Positions 38,191-47,331 of a stretch of 64,000 nt of DNA are shown piece after piece. Where the stretch lies: assembly GCF_020524345.1 (NCBI RefSeq), contig NZ_JAIVLH010000002.1:186001-250000 (forward strand), written 5' to 3'. This DNA is from Metabacillus niabensis (lineage in GTDB: Bacteria; Bacillota; Bacilli; Bacillales; Bacillaceae). Position numbers and translations under genes: made by a program. Position 1 is the stretch's first letter, and each line of letters starts with the position of its first letter. Below the pieces are notes generated by a model. That model did no database searches. It saw only the letters and a list, made by a program, of their open reading frames with translations, and was not told the DNA's origin.

Positions 38191-38362
38191 ACAAAAACAA
38201 CTCTTTCATCTGGATTCTTCCCTGATAACTAATGTCTAACACCATTGTATGCCGTGAAAAAATGAATGATCACAATTATTTCACTAAATGTTTAAAGGAT
38301 GTTGCATATTGTCAATACTGTTTACAGGATTCTTTAAAAATGATTCAAGAGGTGGATATAAG

Positions 38363-38818
38363 ATGTCGATGCAACGAACGTTTATTATGGTGAAACCGGA
38401 TGGTGTCAAACGCGGGTTAATTGGAGAAATTGTGAAACGCTTTGAGCAAAAAGGATTTGCCTTACTTAATGCCGAGTTAATGACAATTGATCAGTCAAAG
38501 GCAGAATATCATTATGAGGAGCACAAGGATAAGCCATTTTTCGGAGAATTGGTTGATTTCATTACATCTTCTCCAGTTTTTGCGATGGTATGGGAAGGCG
38601 AAAATATTATCGATGTTTCCCGTACAATGATAGGTAAAACCAGCCCAACGGAAGCCCAACCTGGTACCATTCGCGGTGATTTTGCATTCAAAAAAGAGGA
38701 AAATGTGATTCATGGCTCGGATTCAATAGAAAGTGCAGAAAGAGAGATTGCGAACTTCTTTGATCCATTGCAACTTCGTTCTTCTGACAAGATGTTTAAA
38801 AGTAGAAAATCAAGCTAA
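38363..38818 (+). CDS. ndk: Nucleoside diphosphate kinase
   Basis: Transfers the gamma phosphate between nucleoside triphosphates and diphosphates through a phosphohistidine. 151 residues. [20 protein letters not shown] and the active-site [16 protein letters not shown] (H117) are canonical. ATG 38363 with AGAGGTGG seven bases upstream. The C-terminus [14 protein letters not shown] is basic and unlike the usual end of Bacillus Ndk, and its position beside glutaminase rather than in a menaquinone/aromatic cluster is atypical, so it may be a second copy. Confidence 0.93.
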   Translation: MSMQRTFIMVKPDGVKRGLIGEIVKRFEQKGFALLNAELMTIDQSKAEYHYEEHKDKPFFGELVDFITSSPVFAMVWEGENIIDVSRTMIGKTSPTEAQPGTIRGDFAFKKEENVIHGSDSIESAEREIANFFDPLQLRSSDKMFKSRKSS

Positions 38819-38890
38819 TATATATGTCTTTTGATTGCGTGGACATTATTCCGGCAGCAAAAGACATTTTTACATTGAAGGTGATAATAA

Positions 38891-39820
38891 ATGCTATGTC
38901 GAACAAGTGATGAATTACAACGGTATGTGGAAACATCAAAGGAATGGACAACAAAAGGAAAAGTTGCAGATTATATTCCTGCACTAGGTAAAGAAAATCC
39001 GGATGATCTATCCATAGCGATTCACTATCCAGGTGGAGAATGTGTTTCAGCGGGAGATATTAAAAAGAAATTCACTCTTCAAAGCATCTCAAAGGTAATA
39101 AGCCTCGCTTTTGTATTAATGGACAAAGGGAAAGAGTTTGTGTTTGATCGAGTAGGAATGGAACCGACAGGAGATCCATTCAATTCCATCGCCAAATTAG
39201 AAACGATGGCACCTGCAAAACCATTAAATCCAATGATAAATGCTGGTGCACTTGTTGTGACACATATGATCAATGGAGATTCTACCGAAGAAAGATTACA
39301 ACGATTATTGTCATTTGTTCAAGATCTGACAAATGATCAATCGGTTACCTATAATAAAGAAGTGGCTCAATCAGAGTATAAAACAGCTGATTTAAATCGC
39401 TCCTTAATTTATTTTTTAAAGCAACATGGGATTATAGATGAAGATGTTGAACAATTAATTGACTTGTATTCCAAACAGTGTTCAATTGAAATGAATTGCT
39501 TGGATTTAGCAAGGATTGGGGCTGTTTTTGCTATGGATGGAGCTGATCCGCGGACTGGTAAGCAACTCATTCCCTCTGATGTTTCAAGAATATGTAAGAC
39601 CTTCATGGTTACATGTGGAATGTACAATGCTTCAGGAGAATTTGCTATAAAAATTGGAATTCCTGCTAAAAGCGGAGTGTCCGGCGGTATCATGGGATCT
39701 GTTCCCGGAAAATTCGGAATTGGAATATTTGGTCCTTCATTAGATGAAAAAGGAAATAGTATTGCCGGTATCCGGTTATTGGAATTGTTATCAAAAGATT
39801 ATCAACTGAGTATGTTTTGA
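38891..39820 (+). CDS. glsA: Glutaminase
   Basis: Serine-dependent glutaminase of the beta-lactamase-like fold, 309 residues; converts glutamine to glutamate and ammonia. Catalytic Ser65-x-x-Lys68 in [24 protein letters not shown], ELLDLYxxQCS-like [20 protein letters not shown] and [20 protein letters not shown] are family constants. ATG with GAAGGTG eight bases upstream. Lies 72 bases after ndk, probably the same transcript, and next to hut, which also yields glutamate. Confidence 0.95.
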   Translation: MLCRTSDELQRYVETSKEWTTKGKVADYIPALGKENPDDLSIAIHYPGGECVSAGDIKKKFTLQSISKVISLAFVLMDKGKEFVFDRVGMEPTGDPFNSIAKLETMAPAKPLNPMINAGALVVTHMINGDSTEERLQRLLSFVQDLTNDQSVTYNKEVAQSEYKTADLNRSLIYFLKQHGIIDEDVEQLIDLYSKQCSIEMNCLDLARIGAVFAMDGADPRTGKQLIPSDVSRICKTFMVTCGMYNASGEFAIKIGIPAKSGVSGGIMGSVPGKFGIGIFGPSLDEKGNSIAGIRLLELLSKDYQLSMF

Positions 39821-39827
39821 CAAAAAT

Positions 39828-39853
39828 AGAGCCCTCCATTCAGGAAGGGCTAT
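39828..39853. terminator. Terminator between glsA and YitT-like gene
   Basis: AGCCCT with CC and GG with AGGGCT form a bulged stem. The U-tract (TTTTT) is on the minus strand, serving the YitT-like gene; the plus strand has only a weak tail for glsA. Confidence 0.7.
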
Positions 39854-39865
39854 ATCGCGCATTAT

Positions 39866-40447
39866 TTACGTAGAGTGACTGGATTTAGTTGAAATAAATG
39901 TTGTGGTTAATCCAACGGCAAGTATCGTTATACAGGATAATAGGAACGTCTCTCCTGAAATTAACAAGCCCCCAAGTAAAATGACGATGCTATCAATGAA
40001 AAATATCAGGATTCCGACATTAATCCCTGTTTTTTCAAATAAAAATTGAGCAAGTAAATCGGTTCCCCCTGTACTTGTACCAATCCGAAGCATTAAACCG
40101 ATTCCAAGGCCAACAAATATCCCTCCAACTAACGAGCTGATATAAGGAGCTAAATGAATAACACCTGAGAGCGGCTTCAGTAAATCGATAAAAAAAGAAG
40201 ATACAAGCATTCCATGTAAACTATTATAAAAATATTGACGATAATAAATCCATGCGATAAGAAATACAGGAATACTGAGAAAAATGACCATTAAACCTGC
40301 TTTTAGTCCTAATAAATAATGCAAAATTAACCCTATCCCGATAATTCCTCCATCTAATACTTTATACGGAGTTAAGAATAAGTTAATCCCTATTGAAAGA
40401 AGGATACTGCCAAGAATTATCATGACACCGATTCTCACATACTTCAT
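39866..40447 (-). CDS. YitT-family membrane protein
   Basis: 193 residues, about five helices, matching the N-terminal membrane domain of YitT/YczE proteins: LLSIGINLFLTPYKVLDGGI, GLGIGLMLRIGTSTGGTDLL and FIDSIVILLGG. The C-terminal DUF2179 domain of full YitT proteins is absent. ATG 40447 was chosen for its AGGAGAG site; the longer frame lacks one. Function of the family is not settled. Confidence 0.85.
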   Translation of the reverse strand: MKYVRIGVMIILGSILLSIGINLFLTPYKVLDGGIIGIGLILHYLLGLKAGLMVIFLSIPVFLIAWIYYRQYFYNSLHGMLVSSFFIDLLKPLSGVIHLAPYISSLVGGIFVGLGIGLMLRIGTSTGGTDLLAQFLFEKTGINVGILIFFIDSIVILLGGLLISGETFLLSCITILAVGLTTTFISTKSSHST

Positions 40448-40534
40448 GTCTCTCCTCCGAAAATTGGACATGTTTTAGTTTATGAGATGATTCGTAATAT
40501 TATTTAACTTGATTAACGAGCTTTATTTTTTTAT

Positions 40535-40846
40535 TTAAGTATCCCCTAAGTAATCCGTTATGTAGAAGATCCCATATTTCCTTACTAAATAATTACTAAG
40601 GACACCTTGTGTTTGCTTTTCAACTGGAGGATCTGTTAATGTATAAGCCTTTGCTTTTATTTTTTCATACTCTTTTTTATCCATTTTATTGTGGTACCTA
40701 TCATCAACGATACCAGATGTGATGGCTTGAATTGGATAACCTGTAAAAAAGACATATGTTCTTAAGGACAGATGAGGAGTGGAATGAAAAATATAAATAG
40801 CTAAAACTAGAACTGTTAAGGGTATCCATGTTCTTTGTTTTTTCAT
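40535..40846 (-). CDS. Small membrane-anchored protein of unknown function
   Basis: 103 residues: MKKQRTWIPLTVLVLAIYIF forms an N-terminal signal anchor, and the remaining ~80 residues are external, with HSTPHLSLRTYVFFTGYPIQ and ending YLGDT. ATG with AAAGGATG eight bases upstream. It lies downstream of the FAD oxidoreductase pair on the same strand and may act with them, but no family is recognised. Confidence 0.65.
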   Translation of the reverse strand: MKKQRTWIPLTVLVLAIYIFHSTPHLSLRTYVFFTGYPIQAITSGIVDDRYHNKMDKKEYEKIKAKAYTLTDPPVEKQTQGVLSNYLVRKYGIFYITDYLGDT

Positions 40847-40930
40847 TGTGAGATCATCCTTTTTTCTTATTGACTATTTTAGTAGACTTTCATTATTTAA
40901 TTGGTGAATTCTTGTTTAAATCATTATTTA

Positions 40931-41467
40931 CTATGGATATCTTGTAAATGCTCTTTGAATGATTCCGATAATCCCAATTGTAAGAAGAAAAACCCCAAAA
41001 GATGTAAGAAAAGCAACTGGTGAGAGGATTTTTATAAAGGATAGACCAATCATACATACACCAACTAGTAGGTAATGGTGAACAGCTTGCAATTTGTAAA
41101 GGGATTGTTCAACATGCCATGCACGAAAATATCCTTGTAAAAAACCTAATAGAACTTGAATGATCAGAGCAAAATAAGGGAGAACCTCAATTTGTACGTT
41201 TATAAAATAAATGGACACATAAATGATCCCCATCGCAAAATAGATAAATGATATTCCTAAAAAATGAAGATTCTTCCTAGAATGATAGACTCTGTAACCC
41301 CACGCAGCTGAAAAAGAGAACCCTGCAAAAAACCATGCAAATAAGGTATAGGTGTAAGAAATTTCTTTTAACCAAATAATATAATAAGGAAAAATAACAA
41401 CTTGTCCTACAGTTATAATGAGAGGAAAGTTTTCTATTATTCTTCTTTTCAACTTAGCTCTTCTCAT
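40931..41467 (-). CDS. Polytopic membrane protein coupled to FAD oxidoreductase
   Basis: 178 residues with six predicted membrane helices and basic ends (MRRAKLKRR; RAFTRYP). Its ATG overlaps the stop of the FAD oxidoreductase gene by four bases, so the two are translationally coupled. No family is recognised. A partner anchoring or accepting electrons from the oxidoreductase is an inference from the overlap. Confidence 0.72.
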   Translation of the reverse strand: MRRAKLKRRIIENFPLIITVGQVVIFPYYIIWLKEISYTYTLFAWFFAGFSFSAAWGYRVYHSRKNLHFLGISFIYFAMGIIYVSIYFINVQIEVLPYFALIIQVLLGFLQGYFRAWHVEQSLYKLQAVHHYLLVGVCMIGLSFIKILSPVAFLTSFGVFLLTIGIIGIIQRAFTRYP

Positions 41468-42936
41468 TTGAGATAGTGCTCATAAAACAAATTTTGAAAA
41501 GCCCCATTAGGATCTCTGCGTCTTTTTTCTGTCTGGAAGTTCTTCCAATTCGGATAGGCTGTTTGGAACTGTTCTTCTGTTTGATAAGGATAGTATGGCA
41601 GATAATACGTGCCACCATGATTTATCGTTAGATCTGTCCATTTTCGGATCATTTCTTTCGCCTCTTCTATGTCTTTATTCTCTACCCCATGTTGAATTAA
41701 GACAACAAGTCCTAACATATCATTAGTAGAATAGTTTAAACTTGTAACCTCTTCTTGAGCCACATAACGGACAGTTATATTATGGATCTTAAAGTCTTCG
41801 TCGTGATCATCACTTGTAAGTAATGGCTTAAGCGCGGAGATATATTCTTCGAAATTTCTCACTGGGATAAAGAACTCTTGAAGTACTTCAACTTGACCAG
41901 GCTTGGTAAACTCCATAAATGTTGATTCAGATCTCATAGCATTATTTCGGGTGATTTTATCATGATCAAGAGACTGAATAAATTGTTTTTGCATTTCCCA
42001 GAAAAGGTCTTCCAGCCATCCGCCCTGTCGGCCCATATCTAAGGCTAGTTTACTTATTTTAATCCCTGTTTCGTTTTTTAACTTTGTTGTACGATCTGTT
42101 ATCCCTGTATCTTTGTAGTCAATCACATACATTTCTTCTAAAAATGATGTCGGAGCAACGCTAATTCTTGCATAATGCATCGCTGTTTCCTGCCGATTAA
42201 GTATTGAGGTAAGATATAATTCATATTTGTCTGTTTTCATTTCTTCCGTATGAATCGTATAAATGTTATTGTCTGTTAATTCTAATGTTACATCAAGAAT
42301 GATTCCAAATAATCCATACCCACCGAAAACATATTTCATCCATTGCTCTTCATCATCACGAGATACAGTCTTGATATCACCTGTTGGAGTAAGTAATGTC
42401 ATTTCCTTAACGGTATCAGCCATGGACCCGAAGCGAATATCCCTTCCATGGGCATTAACAGACAAAGAGCCGCCGATTGTAAATATAGATTGAGATTGAG
42501 TTACTTTCAATGCTAATCCATAACGGTTTACAGCTTTCTGAACATCTTCCCAAGTTGCACCTGCTTCTACCTTAACTGTTCTTTTCTTTTCGTTAATGTC
42601 AATAATGGTATTCATAGATTTCATGTCGATTAAAACACCATCTTTATAGTATGTATGACCACCTTGCGAGTGCTGCAAACCGGCAATTGAAACTTTTTCG
42701 TCCGCAATATTTGCTTGTTTTACGATTTTTTGCAACTCATAAGGAGTTTCATGTTTCTCTACTTTTGCTATTTTTTCAGGTAGTAAACCTGTGTAGTCAG
42801 TAGTTAATAAATGTTGATCAACACCATATTTACGTTTCTCTATCGGAATGAACCACAACATAATGATAATAAATATCATTACAATCATTCCTAGAAACCA
42901 TGGCTTTTTTGACATTTCTATAACTGGTGTAAGCAT
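41464..42936 (-). CDS. Membrane-anchored FAD-binding oxidoreductase (PCMH/VAO type)
   Basis: 490 residues. Residues ~13-30 form an N-terminal anchor. The FAD-binding PCMH domain follows: AGLQHSQGGHTYY holds the pyrophosphate-loop histidines where sugar-lactone oxidases attach FAD, then VEAGATWEDVQKAVNRYGLA, FTIGGSLSVNAHGRD and FGGYGLFGIILDVTLEL. The C-terminal half resembles gulonolactone/arabinonolactone oxidase-like proteins. ATG with AGGGAGAG upstream. Substrate and electron acceptor unknown. Head of a two- or three-gene membrane operon. Confidence 0.85.
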   Translation of the reverse strand: MLTPVIEMSKKPWFLGMIVMIFIIIMLWFIPIEKRKYGVDQHLLTTDYTGLLPEKIAKVEKHETPYELQKIVKQANIADEKVSIAGLQHSQGGHTYYKDGVLIDMKSMNTIIDINEKKRTVKVEAGATWEDVQKAVNRYGLALKVTQSQSIFTIGGSLSVNAHGRDIRFGSMADTVKEMTLLTPTGDIKTVSRDDEEQWMKYVFGGYGLFGIILDVTLELTDNNIYTIHTEEMKTDKYELYLTSILNRQETAMHYARISVAPTSFLEEMYVIDYKDTGITDRTTKLKNETGIKISKLALDMGRQGGWLEDLFWEMQKQFIQSLDHDKITRNNAMRSESTFMEFTKPGQVEVLQEFFIPVRNFEEYISALKPLLTSDDHDEDFKIHNITVRYVAQEEVTSLNYSTNDMLGLVVLIQHGVENKDIEEAKEMIRKWTDLTINHGGTYYLPYYPYQTEEQFQTAYPNWKNFQTEKRRRDPNGAFQNLFYEHYLK

Positions 42937-43070
42937 ATTCTCTCCCTGTAAAATGTGATAAAGAAGTTGAATTATTTTATAAAAAAATCAGGATATCCTT
43001 AAAAAGCAGTCATACTTCTTTATCTTTATAATGCAACCAAATACACCTTGAAGCAAGTAGAAATTTTCTG

Positions 43071-43103
43071 AAAAAAACGACCTTAATACAATTATTAAGG
43101 CCA
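43071..43103 (-). terminator. Intrinsic terminator of Gly/Tyr-rich gene
   Basis: GGCCTTAATAAT and ATTAAGGTC pair on the minus strand, followed by seven U; 23 bases after the stop. Confidence 0.85.
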
Positions 43104-43125
43104 AAAATAAATACTTCCTTACTAA

Positions 43126-43398
43126 TTAATAGATAGGATAATAAGGATAGTATGGATATGGATATGGATATCCGTAGTAAAATGGATAGGCTAAAGAACC
43201 AGCTAACAAGCCTCCTAATACACCACCTAAAAATGGAGCTCCCCAAAATGGTCGATAAAACCCAAAAGGTCTTCCGAAACCAAACCCAAAAGGTCTGCCA
43301 TATCCAAATCTGCCAAAAGGTCTACCAAAAATTCGTGAGTCATTTGGATGAATAACGTCATACTGATTTATTGCTGGTACATGGTATTCAGTTTGCAT
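43126..43398 (-). CDS. Gly/Pro/aromatic-rich repeat protein, spore-coat-like
   Basis: 90 residues of low complexity. Four RPFG-type repeats (GRPFGRFGYGRPFGFGFGRP) are followed by a glycine-rich hydrophobic turn GGVLGGLLAGSLAYPFY and a Tyr/Pro tail YPYPYPYYPYYPIY. ATG with GAGAGGAG seven bases upstream and a strong terminator support a real gene. Composition recalls coat or exosporium proteins and adhesive repeats; no homologue is claimed. The aromatic tail could crosslink or stack. Confidence 0.75.
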   Translation of the reverse strand: MQTEYHVPAINQYDVIHPNDSRIFGRPFGRFGYGRPFGFGFGRPFGFYRPFWGAPFLGGVLGGLLAGSLAYPFYYGYPYPYPYYPYYPIY

Positions 43399-43498
43399 AT
43401 AAGCACTCCTCTCCCTTTCCCACTATAAACTTATGCTAACTGAGGAGAAAATTCTTGGGTGAATGCCTATATTGGGAAAATTACCTAGCTATAAAAAA

Positions 43499-43999
43499 TC
43501 ATTTAATAAATAACACCATTAATTCATCATCAAAATAAGTGTCTTCAATTTTCAGTGCTCTTTTTTCAATTCCATACGTTTCAAAACCTATTGACTGATA
43601 AAGCTGTTTGGCCGGATGATTGTTTGCTGTTACAGTTAAGTAAATCTGTTCTATGCTCATCATTGATTTTGCCTTTTTAATAAGTTCCGTTACTATTTTT
43701 TTACCGATACCAGCATTTCGATAATCTTGATGAACATACACTGCAACGATCATGGCTCGGTGAAGTATTTTCTTTTTGGTTTCAACGACTAAAGTGGCAA
43801 TCCCAATAAGATCTTCATCTATAAAAGCACCGATTGTATGAGTATATTTGGTATTTAATTTTAATTCCGTTTGTCGAATAGGCATTTTTTCCTCTTCTTC
43901 ATAACTTGAGCTAAAAGCTTCAGGATTATTTTGAAGTGCTTCCAACCTCAAGGATTTATATTTAGCTGAATCTAATCCAGTTAAAAATCTAATTTTCAT
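43499..43999 (-). CDS. GNAT N-acetyltransferase
   Basis: 166 residues. Acetyl-CoA motif in VYVHQDYRNAGIGKKIVTEL and the closing NNHPAKQLYQSIGFETYGIE are canonical for GNAT. The N-terminus MKIRFLTGLDSAKYKSLRLE with NPEAFSSSYEEE is common in small Bacillus GNATs. ATG with AGGAGGTC eight bases upstream. Substrate unknown. Confidence 0.9.
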   Translation of the reverse strand: MKIRFLTGLDSAKYKSLRLEALQNNPEAFSSSYEEEEKMPIRQTELKLNTKYTHTIGAFIDEDLIGIATLVVETKKKILHRAMIVAVYVHQDYRNAGIGKKIVTELIKKAKSMMSIEQIYLTVTANNHPAKQLYQSIGFETYGIEKRALKIEDTYFDDELMVLFIK

Positions 44000-44032
44000 A
44001 AAGCTCTGACCTCCTTTGTTATGTGACAGCTA

Positions 44033-44941
44033 ATGCGTTTTTTCCTTCATAATTTATTAGAAATTACACATGATAATAATAAACCTAGAATAGTTGGTGA
44101 TTTGATGCACTTACAGGTTCGTTTAAATAAAAGATCTGTACCCTTTTTGCTTTTGGCATTGTTTCAAACTCTCTTTATATGCTTATTAAAAAAACGTAGA
44201 TCTTCAAACACGTGGATATTATTTTTTTTAAATATTGGAATGGCGTTTATCTTTGAATACATTGTTTTAAATATGTTTCAAGCCTATAGGTATAAACCAA
44301 CATTAGTAAAAAAGAAGTATTTTGATAATGTTTTAGGAGCTATACTATCTCAAGGGTTATACATACCGGTATCAGCTACATTTATTACTGTTTTTGGTAA
44401 GAAATTGAAATGGAAACTTGGATTTACACTTTTTTATTATTGTATTGAACGATTATTTATCTTTTTAAAGATTTATAAAATAAACTGGTGGAAACCGATT
44501 TACACGGTCATTTTGTTACCTATTTATTATTTGTTAAGTGACTTTTTTTATAAAGGACTAGAACAACAAAAAATAATGGTAAATAAAATTGCTCATTATC
44601 TAACAATTATGGTCATTGAAACAATTTTTATGTATGTATTGGCCTATAACGGATTAATACGTTTTGGAATAAAGCATTCTTATTCAACACGCTTACACTT
44701 TATGATTGCTCCGGTATATTGTATGTTTATGTCATTTATATCTACCACACTTGCAAAAGAAAAGGGAATTTTTTTCCGAGTTGTTCATCTATTCAGTTAC
44801 AAAGTAACCGATGTGATTTTAATTAAAGCGGGTATCATGGCTTTGAATCGACATTATTTCAAGTGGAGAGTATTTTCGCATTGTTTAATGGTATTTACTT
44901 CAAGGATCATTTATCAAAGAATCGTTCGAAGTGATAATTAA
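44033..44941 (+). CDS. Polytopic membrane protein of unknown function
   Basis: 302 residues, about six to seven membrane helices interspersed with basic loops (LKKRRSSNTW; LVKKKYFDNV). AT-rich codons and Lys/Phe/Tyr/Ile bias. The annotated ATG lacks a clear ribosome binding site; ATG 44105 (residue 25) has TTGGTGATTTG upstream and may be the true start. No family recognised. It is divergent from the GNAT gene and followed by a hairpin. Confidence 0.7.
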   Translation: MRFFLHNLLEITHDNNKPRIVGDLMHLQVRLNKRSVPFLLLALFQTLFICLLKKRRSSNTWILFFLNIGMAFIFEYIVLNMFQAYRYKPTLVKKKYFDNVLGAILSQGLYIPVSATFITVFGKKLKWKLGFTLFYYCIERLFIFLKIYKINWWKPIYTVILLPIYYLLSDFFYKGLEQQKIMVNKIAHYLTIMVIETIFMYVLAYNGLIRFGIKHSYSTRLHFMIAPVYCMFMSFISTTLAKEKGIFFRVVHLFSYKVTDVILIKAGIMALNRHYFKWRVFSHCLMVFTSRIIYQRIVRSDN

Positions 44942-45007
44942 TTACCAATCATCAGATGCCTTAGCAGTTTATTTAAGGATATTTTTATGATGAAAATCAC
45001 TCGTTGA

Positions 45008-45033
45008 AAAGATGGAAATCATTTTTCCATCTT
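45008..45033. terminator. Hairpin between convergent genes
   Basis: AAAGATGGAAA and TTTCCATCTTT form a perfect 11-base-pair stem around a four-base loop, with short U-runs on the minus strand. Confidence 0.75.
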
Positions 45034-45046
45034 TCGAATCTTGTCG

Positions 45047-45511
45047 TTAATTTTCTTTTTTAAGCTCTAGTCGTAAGATGATCATATCTCTACATTGAAT
45101 ACCGTTCTCGATAATGATGTCAGAGTACTGTCGAATGAAAAAATCCTGATCGATGTCACTCATTCGAAAACCACATTTCTGATAAAAGGCCAATTGTCCT
45201 AGACTGGAGTTACCTGTGCCTACTTCTATTGCCTTGTATCCTTTGTTTCTGGCATGTTCAATTGAATGGAAAAGCAGTATTTTACCTAAGCCCTGACCTT
45301 GAAACTCTTCTTTTATCACAATATTTTTTAATTCAATTGTATCTAAATTCTTTTCACATAACACATAGGATCCTATTACTTGATCTTTCATTTGTGCAAC
45401 AAAGCATTCACCATTACGGGTATATTCGATAATTAATTGCTCTGATGGATCCGCTTGAAGTAATAAATCTATTGGTATTTGCTCGTCATTTTCTAATCGT
45501 CTAATTTCCAT
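45047..45511 (-). CDS. GNAT N-acetyltransferase
   Basis: 154 residues. IVIKEEFQGQGLGKILLFHS is the acetyl-CoA pyrophosphate-binding motif, and GNSSLGQLAFYQKCGFRMSD the closing motif. ATG with TTGGAGAAT upstream. The gene lies 14 bases after the histidine phosphatase gene and is probably co-transcribed. Substrate unknown. Confidence 0.9.
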   Translation of the reverse strand: MEIRRLENDEQIPIDLLLQADPSEQLIIEYTRNGECFVAQMKDQVIGSYVLCEKNLDTIELKNIVIKEEFQGQGLGKILLFHSIEHARNKGYKAIEVGTGNSSLGQLAFYQKCGFRMSDIDQDFFIRQYSDIIIENGIQCRDMIILRLELKKEN

Positions 45512-45525
45512 CTATTCTCCAACTT

Positions 45526-46119
45526 TCATGTAACTTCTTTATTCATTAAAACTAGATGTTTGGTACAATTAAACAAAGGACATTTCCAACCGAACGTGTC
45601 CCTTTGTAACAAAGTAATGGAAGTATTTAATAAGGACTCTTCAAATGGTTCATTTGGTATAAGCTTTTTAATGATCTTTTTTAAAAAAGAACCATGACTA
45701 ACAATTAATACGTTTTCGTTTGGATGCTTTTCACAAATTTCATTGATGAATGTCATGCCACGGGAAAGAACGCGATCATCTGATTCAATTTTTAGATCTA
45801 ACTCTCTCCACCCGCTTCCCCACTTTAAGATCCTTTCCTCTTCAGTAGTACCTTCAATAAGTCCTCCAGCAATCTCGCGAAGTCTTGAATCTAAGTAAAC
45901 GGTTTTCAACATCTTTTCTGCAATAATGTTTGCGGTATGATGTGCCCTAAGAAGATCACTGGAATAGATGATATCCCAGTCTTCTGAAAGTAAGCGCTGT
46001 GCCAAACGATTTGCATCTTCAATTCCATCATTATTCAAAGGAATATCACACCAACCTTGTGCTTTTCCTTCTATATTCCATGGTGTGCTCCCATGCCGTA
46101 TAAAACCTATTTTCGTCAT
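45526..46119 (-). CDS. Histidine phosphatase family protein
   Basis: 197 residues. The RHG motif FIRHGSTPWNIEGKAQGW gives the catalytic His, and VLIVSHGSFLKKII the second His; LREIAGGLIEGTTEEE is the acid-carrying loop. ATG 46119 preferred over TTG 46122 given AAAGGAG spacing. Family includes phosphoglycerate mutase-like phosphatases acting on sugars or cofactors; the target is unknown. Confidence 0.9.
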   Translation of the reverse strand: MTKIGFIRHGSTPWNIEGKAQGWCDIPLNNDGIEDANRLAQRLLSEDWDIIYSSDLLRAHHTANIIAEKMLKTVYLDSRLREIAGGLIEGTTEEERILKWGSGWRELDLKIESDDRVLSRGMTFINEICEKHPNENVLIVSHGSFLKKIIKKLIPNEPFEESLLNTSITLLQRDTFGWKCPLFNCTKHLVLMNKEVT

Positions 46120-46323
46120 CAACTATCAACTCCTTTTTGCAAACTTATCTCTTTCTACCAATATATTATTCACTTAAATGTATAGTTAATTTCTTTATTT
46201 TAGCTGAAATGTGGAAAATCCCACCTGTTTCTCCAACATTTTTGAAGTATACGTTCTGAAATGTTCAAGTTATGATGTAATAGGTTTTATTACATGTCTT
46301 CAGACGATCAGGAGTGTGGTATA

Positions 46324-47277
46324 TTGAAAAAGCATTTCATCATTGCGTTATCCTCCATAGGCATTTTAAGTGTTGGCATTTCAAACCAAGCTTCCGCACA
46401 TGAAAAAACTTTTAAAGTTCAAGCTGGTGACTCATTATGGAAAATTTCCTCTTCTCATCATATAACGGTTGAGCAAATCATACAGTATAATCATTTAACT
46501 TCTTCATCTATTTATATAGGACAGGAATTATCATTGCTTGAACCTCATTCCCACGATGGAAAACAACAAATAGACTCATATACAGTAAAATCAGGTGATT
46601 CATTATCATTAATTGCTAAAATCAACAGTACAACTGTTACAGAACTGAAATCAATCAATCACTTGAATTCTGACACTATTTATATTGGCCAAATATTAAA
46701 AATTCCAAGTTCTTCTAAAATAGATTCAGTAGCTACACCTACGATTACTTCAAGTCAAAGTTATACAGTTCGAGCAGGAGATACTTTATGGAAGATCGCT
46801 CTTTCGACTGGAGTATCAGCCACACAATTAAAGGCTTTAAATAATTTAACTAGTAATACAATTAAAGTCGGACAAGTACTCAATTTAACGGAAAAACAAA
46901 GTTCACAACCTACTTTGAATGAAGATAAACTCATTACTGAAGCAAAGAAATACATTGGGGTCCCCTATGTATGGGCTGGTAATACTCCGAGTGGTTTTGA
47001 TTGCTCTGGTTACTTAAAATATGTCTTTAACATACAAGGAGTTACAATTCCTCGTACAGTAGCTTCAATCTGGGAAGCAACAACACCTGTTACTTCACCT
47101 AAAAAAGGTGATCTTGTGTTCTTTGCAACAATATCACAAGGTCCAAGCCATGCCGGGATTTATATAGGAGATTATAAATTTATCCATGCAGGCTCGTCAA
47201 CGGGTGTTACAATCTCAGATATGAATAATACCTATTGGAAAATTCGTTATTTAGGTGCTAGAAAAGTAAATATGTAG
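46324..47277 (+). CDS. Secreted cell-wall hydrolase: three LysM domains plus NlpC/P60
   Basis: 317 residues from TTG 46324 (AGGAG nine bases upstream). Signal peptide MKKHFIIALSSIGILSVGIS with ASA cleavage site, then three LysM peptidoglycan-binding repeats at ~29-72, ~85-128 and ~146-188 (FKVQAGDSLWKISS, YTVKSGDSLSLIAK, YTVRAGDTLWKIAL), and a C-terminal NlpC/P60 peptidase with Cys227 in SGFDCSGYLKYVF, His276 in PSHAGIYIG and a third polar residue in FIHAGSS. This is the LytF/LytE/CwlS architecture of DL-endopeptidases that split the stem peptide. Regulated with cell separation in relatives. Confidence 0.93.
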   Translation: MKKHFIIALSSIGILSVGISNQASAHEKTFKVQAGDSLWKISSSHHITVEQIIQYNHLTSSSIYIGQELSLLEPHSHDGKQQIDSYTVKSGDSLSLIAKINSTTVTELKSINHLNSDTIYIGQILKIPSSSKIDSVATPTITSSQSYTVRAGDTLWKIALSTGVSATQLKALNNLTSNTIKVGQVLNLTEKQSSQPTLNEDKLITEAKKYIGVPYVWAGNTPSGFDCSGYLKYVFNIQGVTIPRTVASIWEATTPVTSPKKGDLVFFATISQGPSHAGIYIGDYKFIHAGSSTGVTISDMNNTYWKIRYLGARKVNM

Positions 47278-47287
47278 ATTACACGTG

Positions 47288-47324
47288 AAAATCATGAGAG
47301 AAATTCCTTTTTCATGATTTTTTA
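47288..47324. terminator. Bidirectional intrinsic terminator
   Basis: AAAATCATGA and TCATGATTTT enclose a 14-base loop, with a TTTTTT tail on the plus strand; it sits between the NlpC/P60 and DinB genes. Confidence 0.82.
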
Positions 47325-47331
47325 TATAACA

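Noticed and set aside
38191-38290. CodY or cre site before hutP
   Set aside because: No stretch fits the consensus closely enough to report.
43010-43246. 78-codon minus-strand frame
   Set aside because: Overlaps the RPFG-repeat gene in another frame and crosses its terminator.
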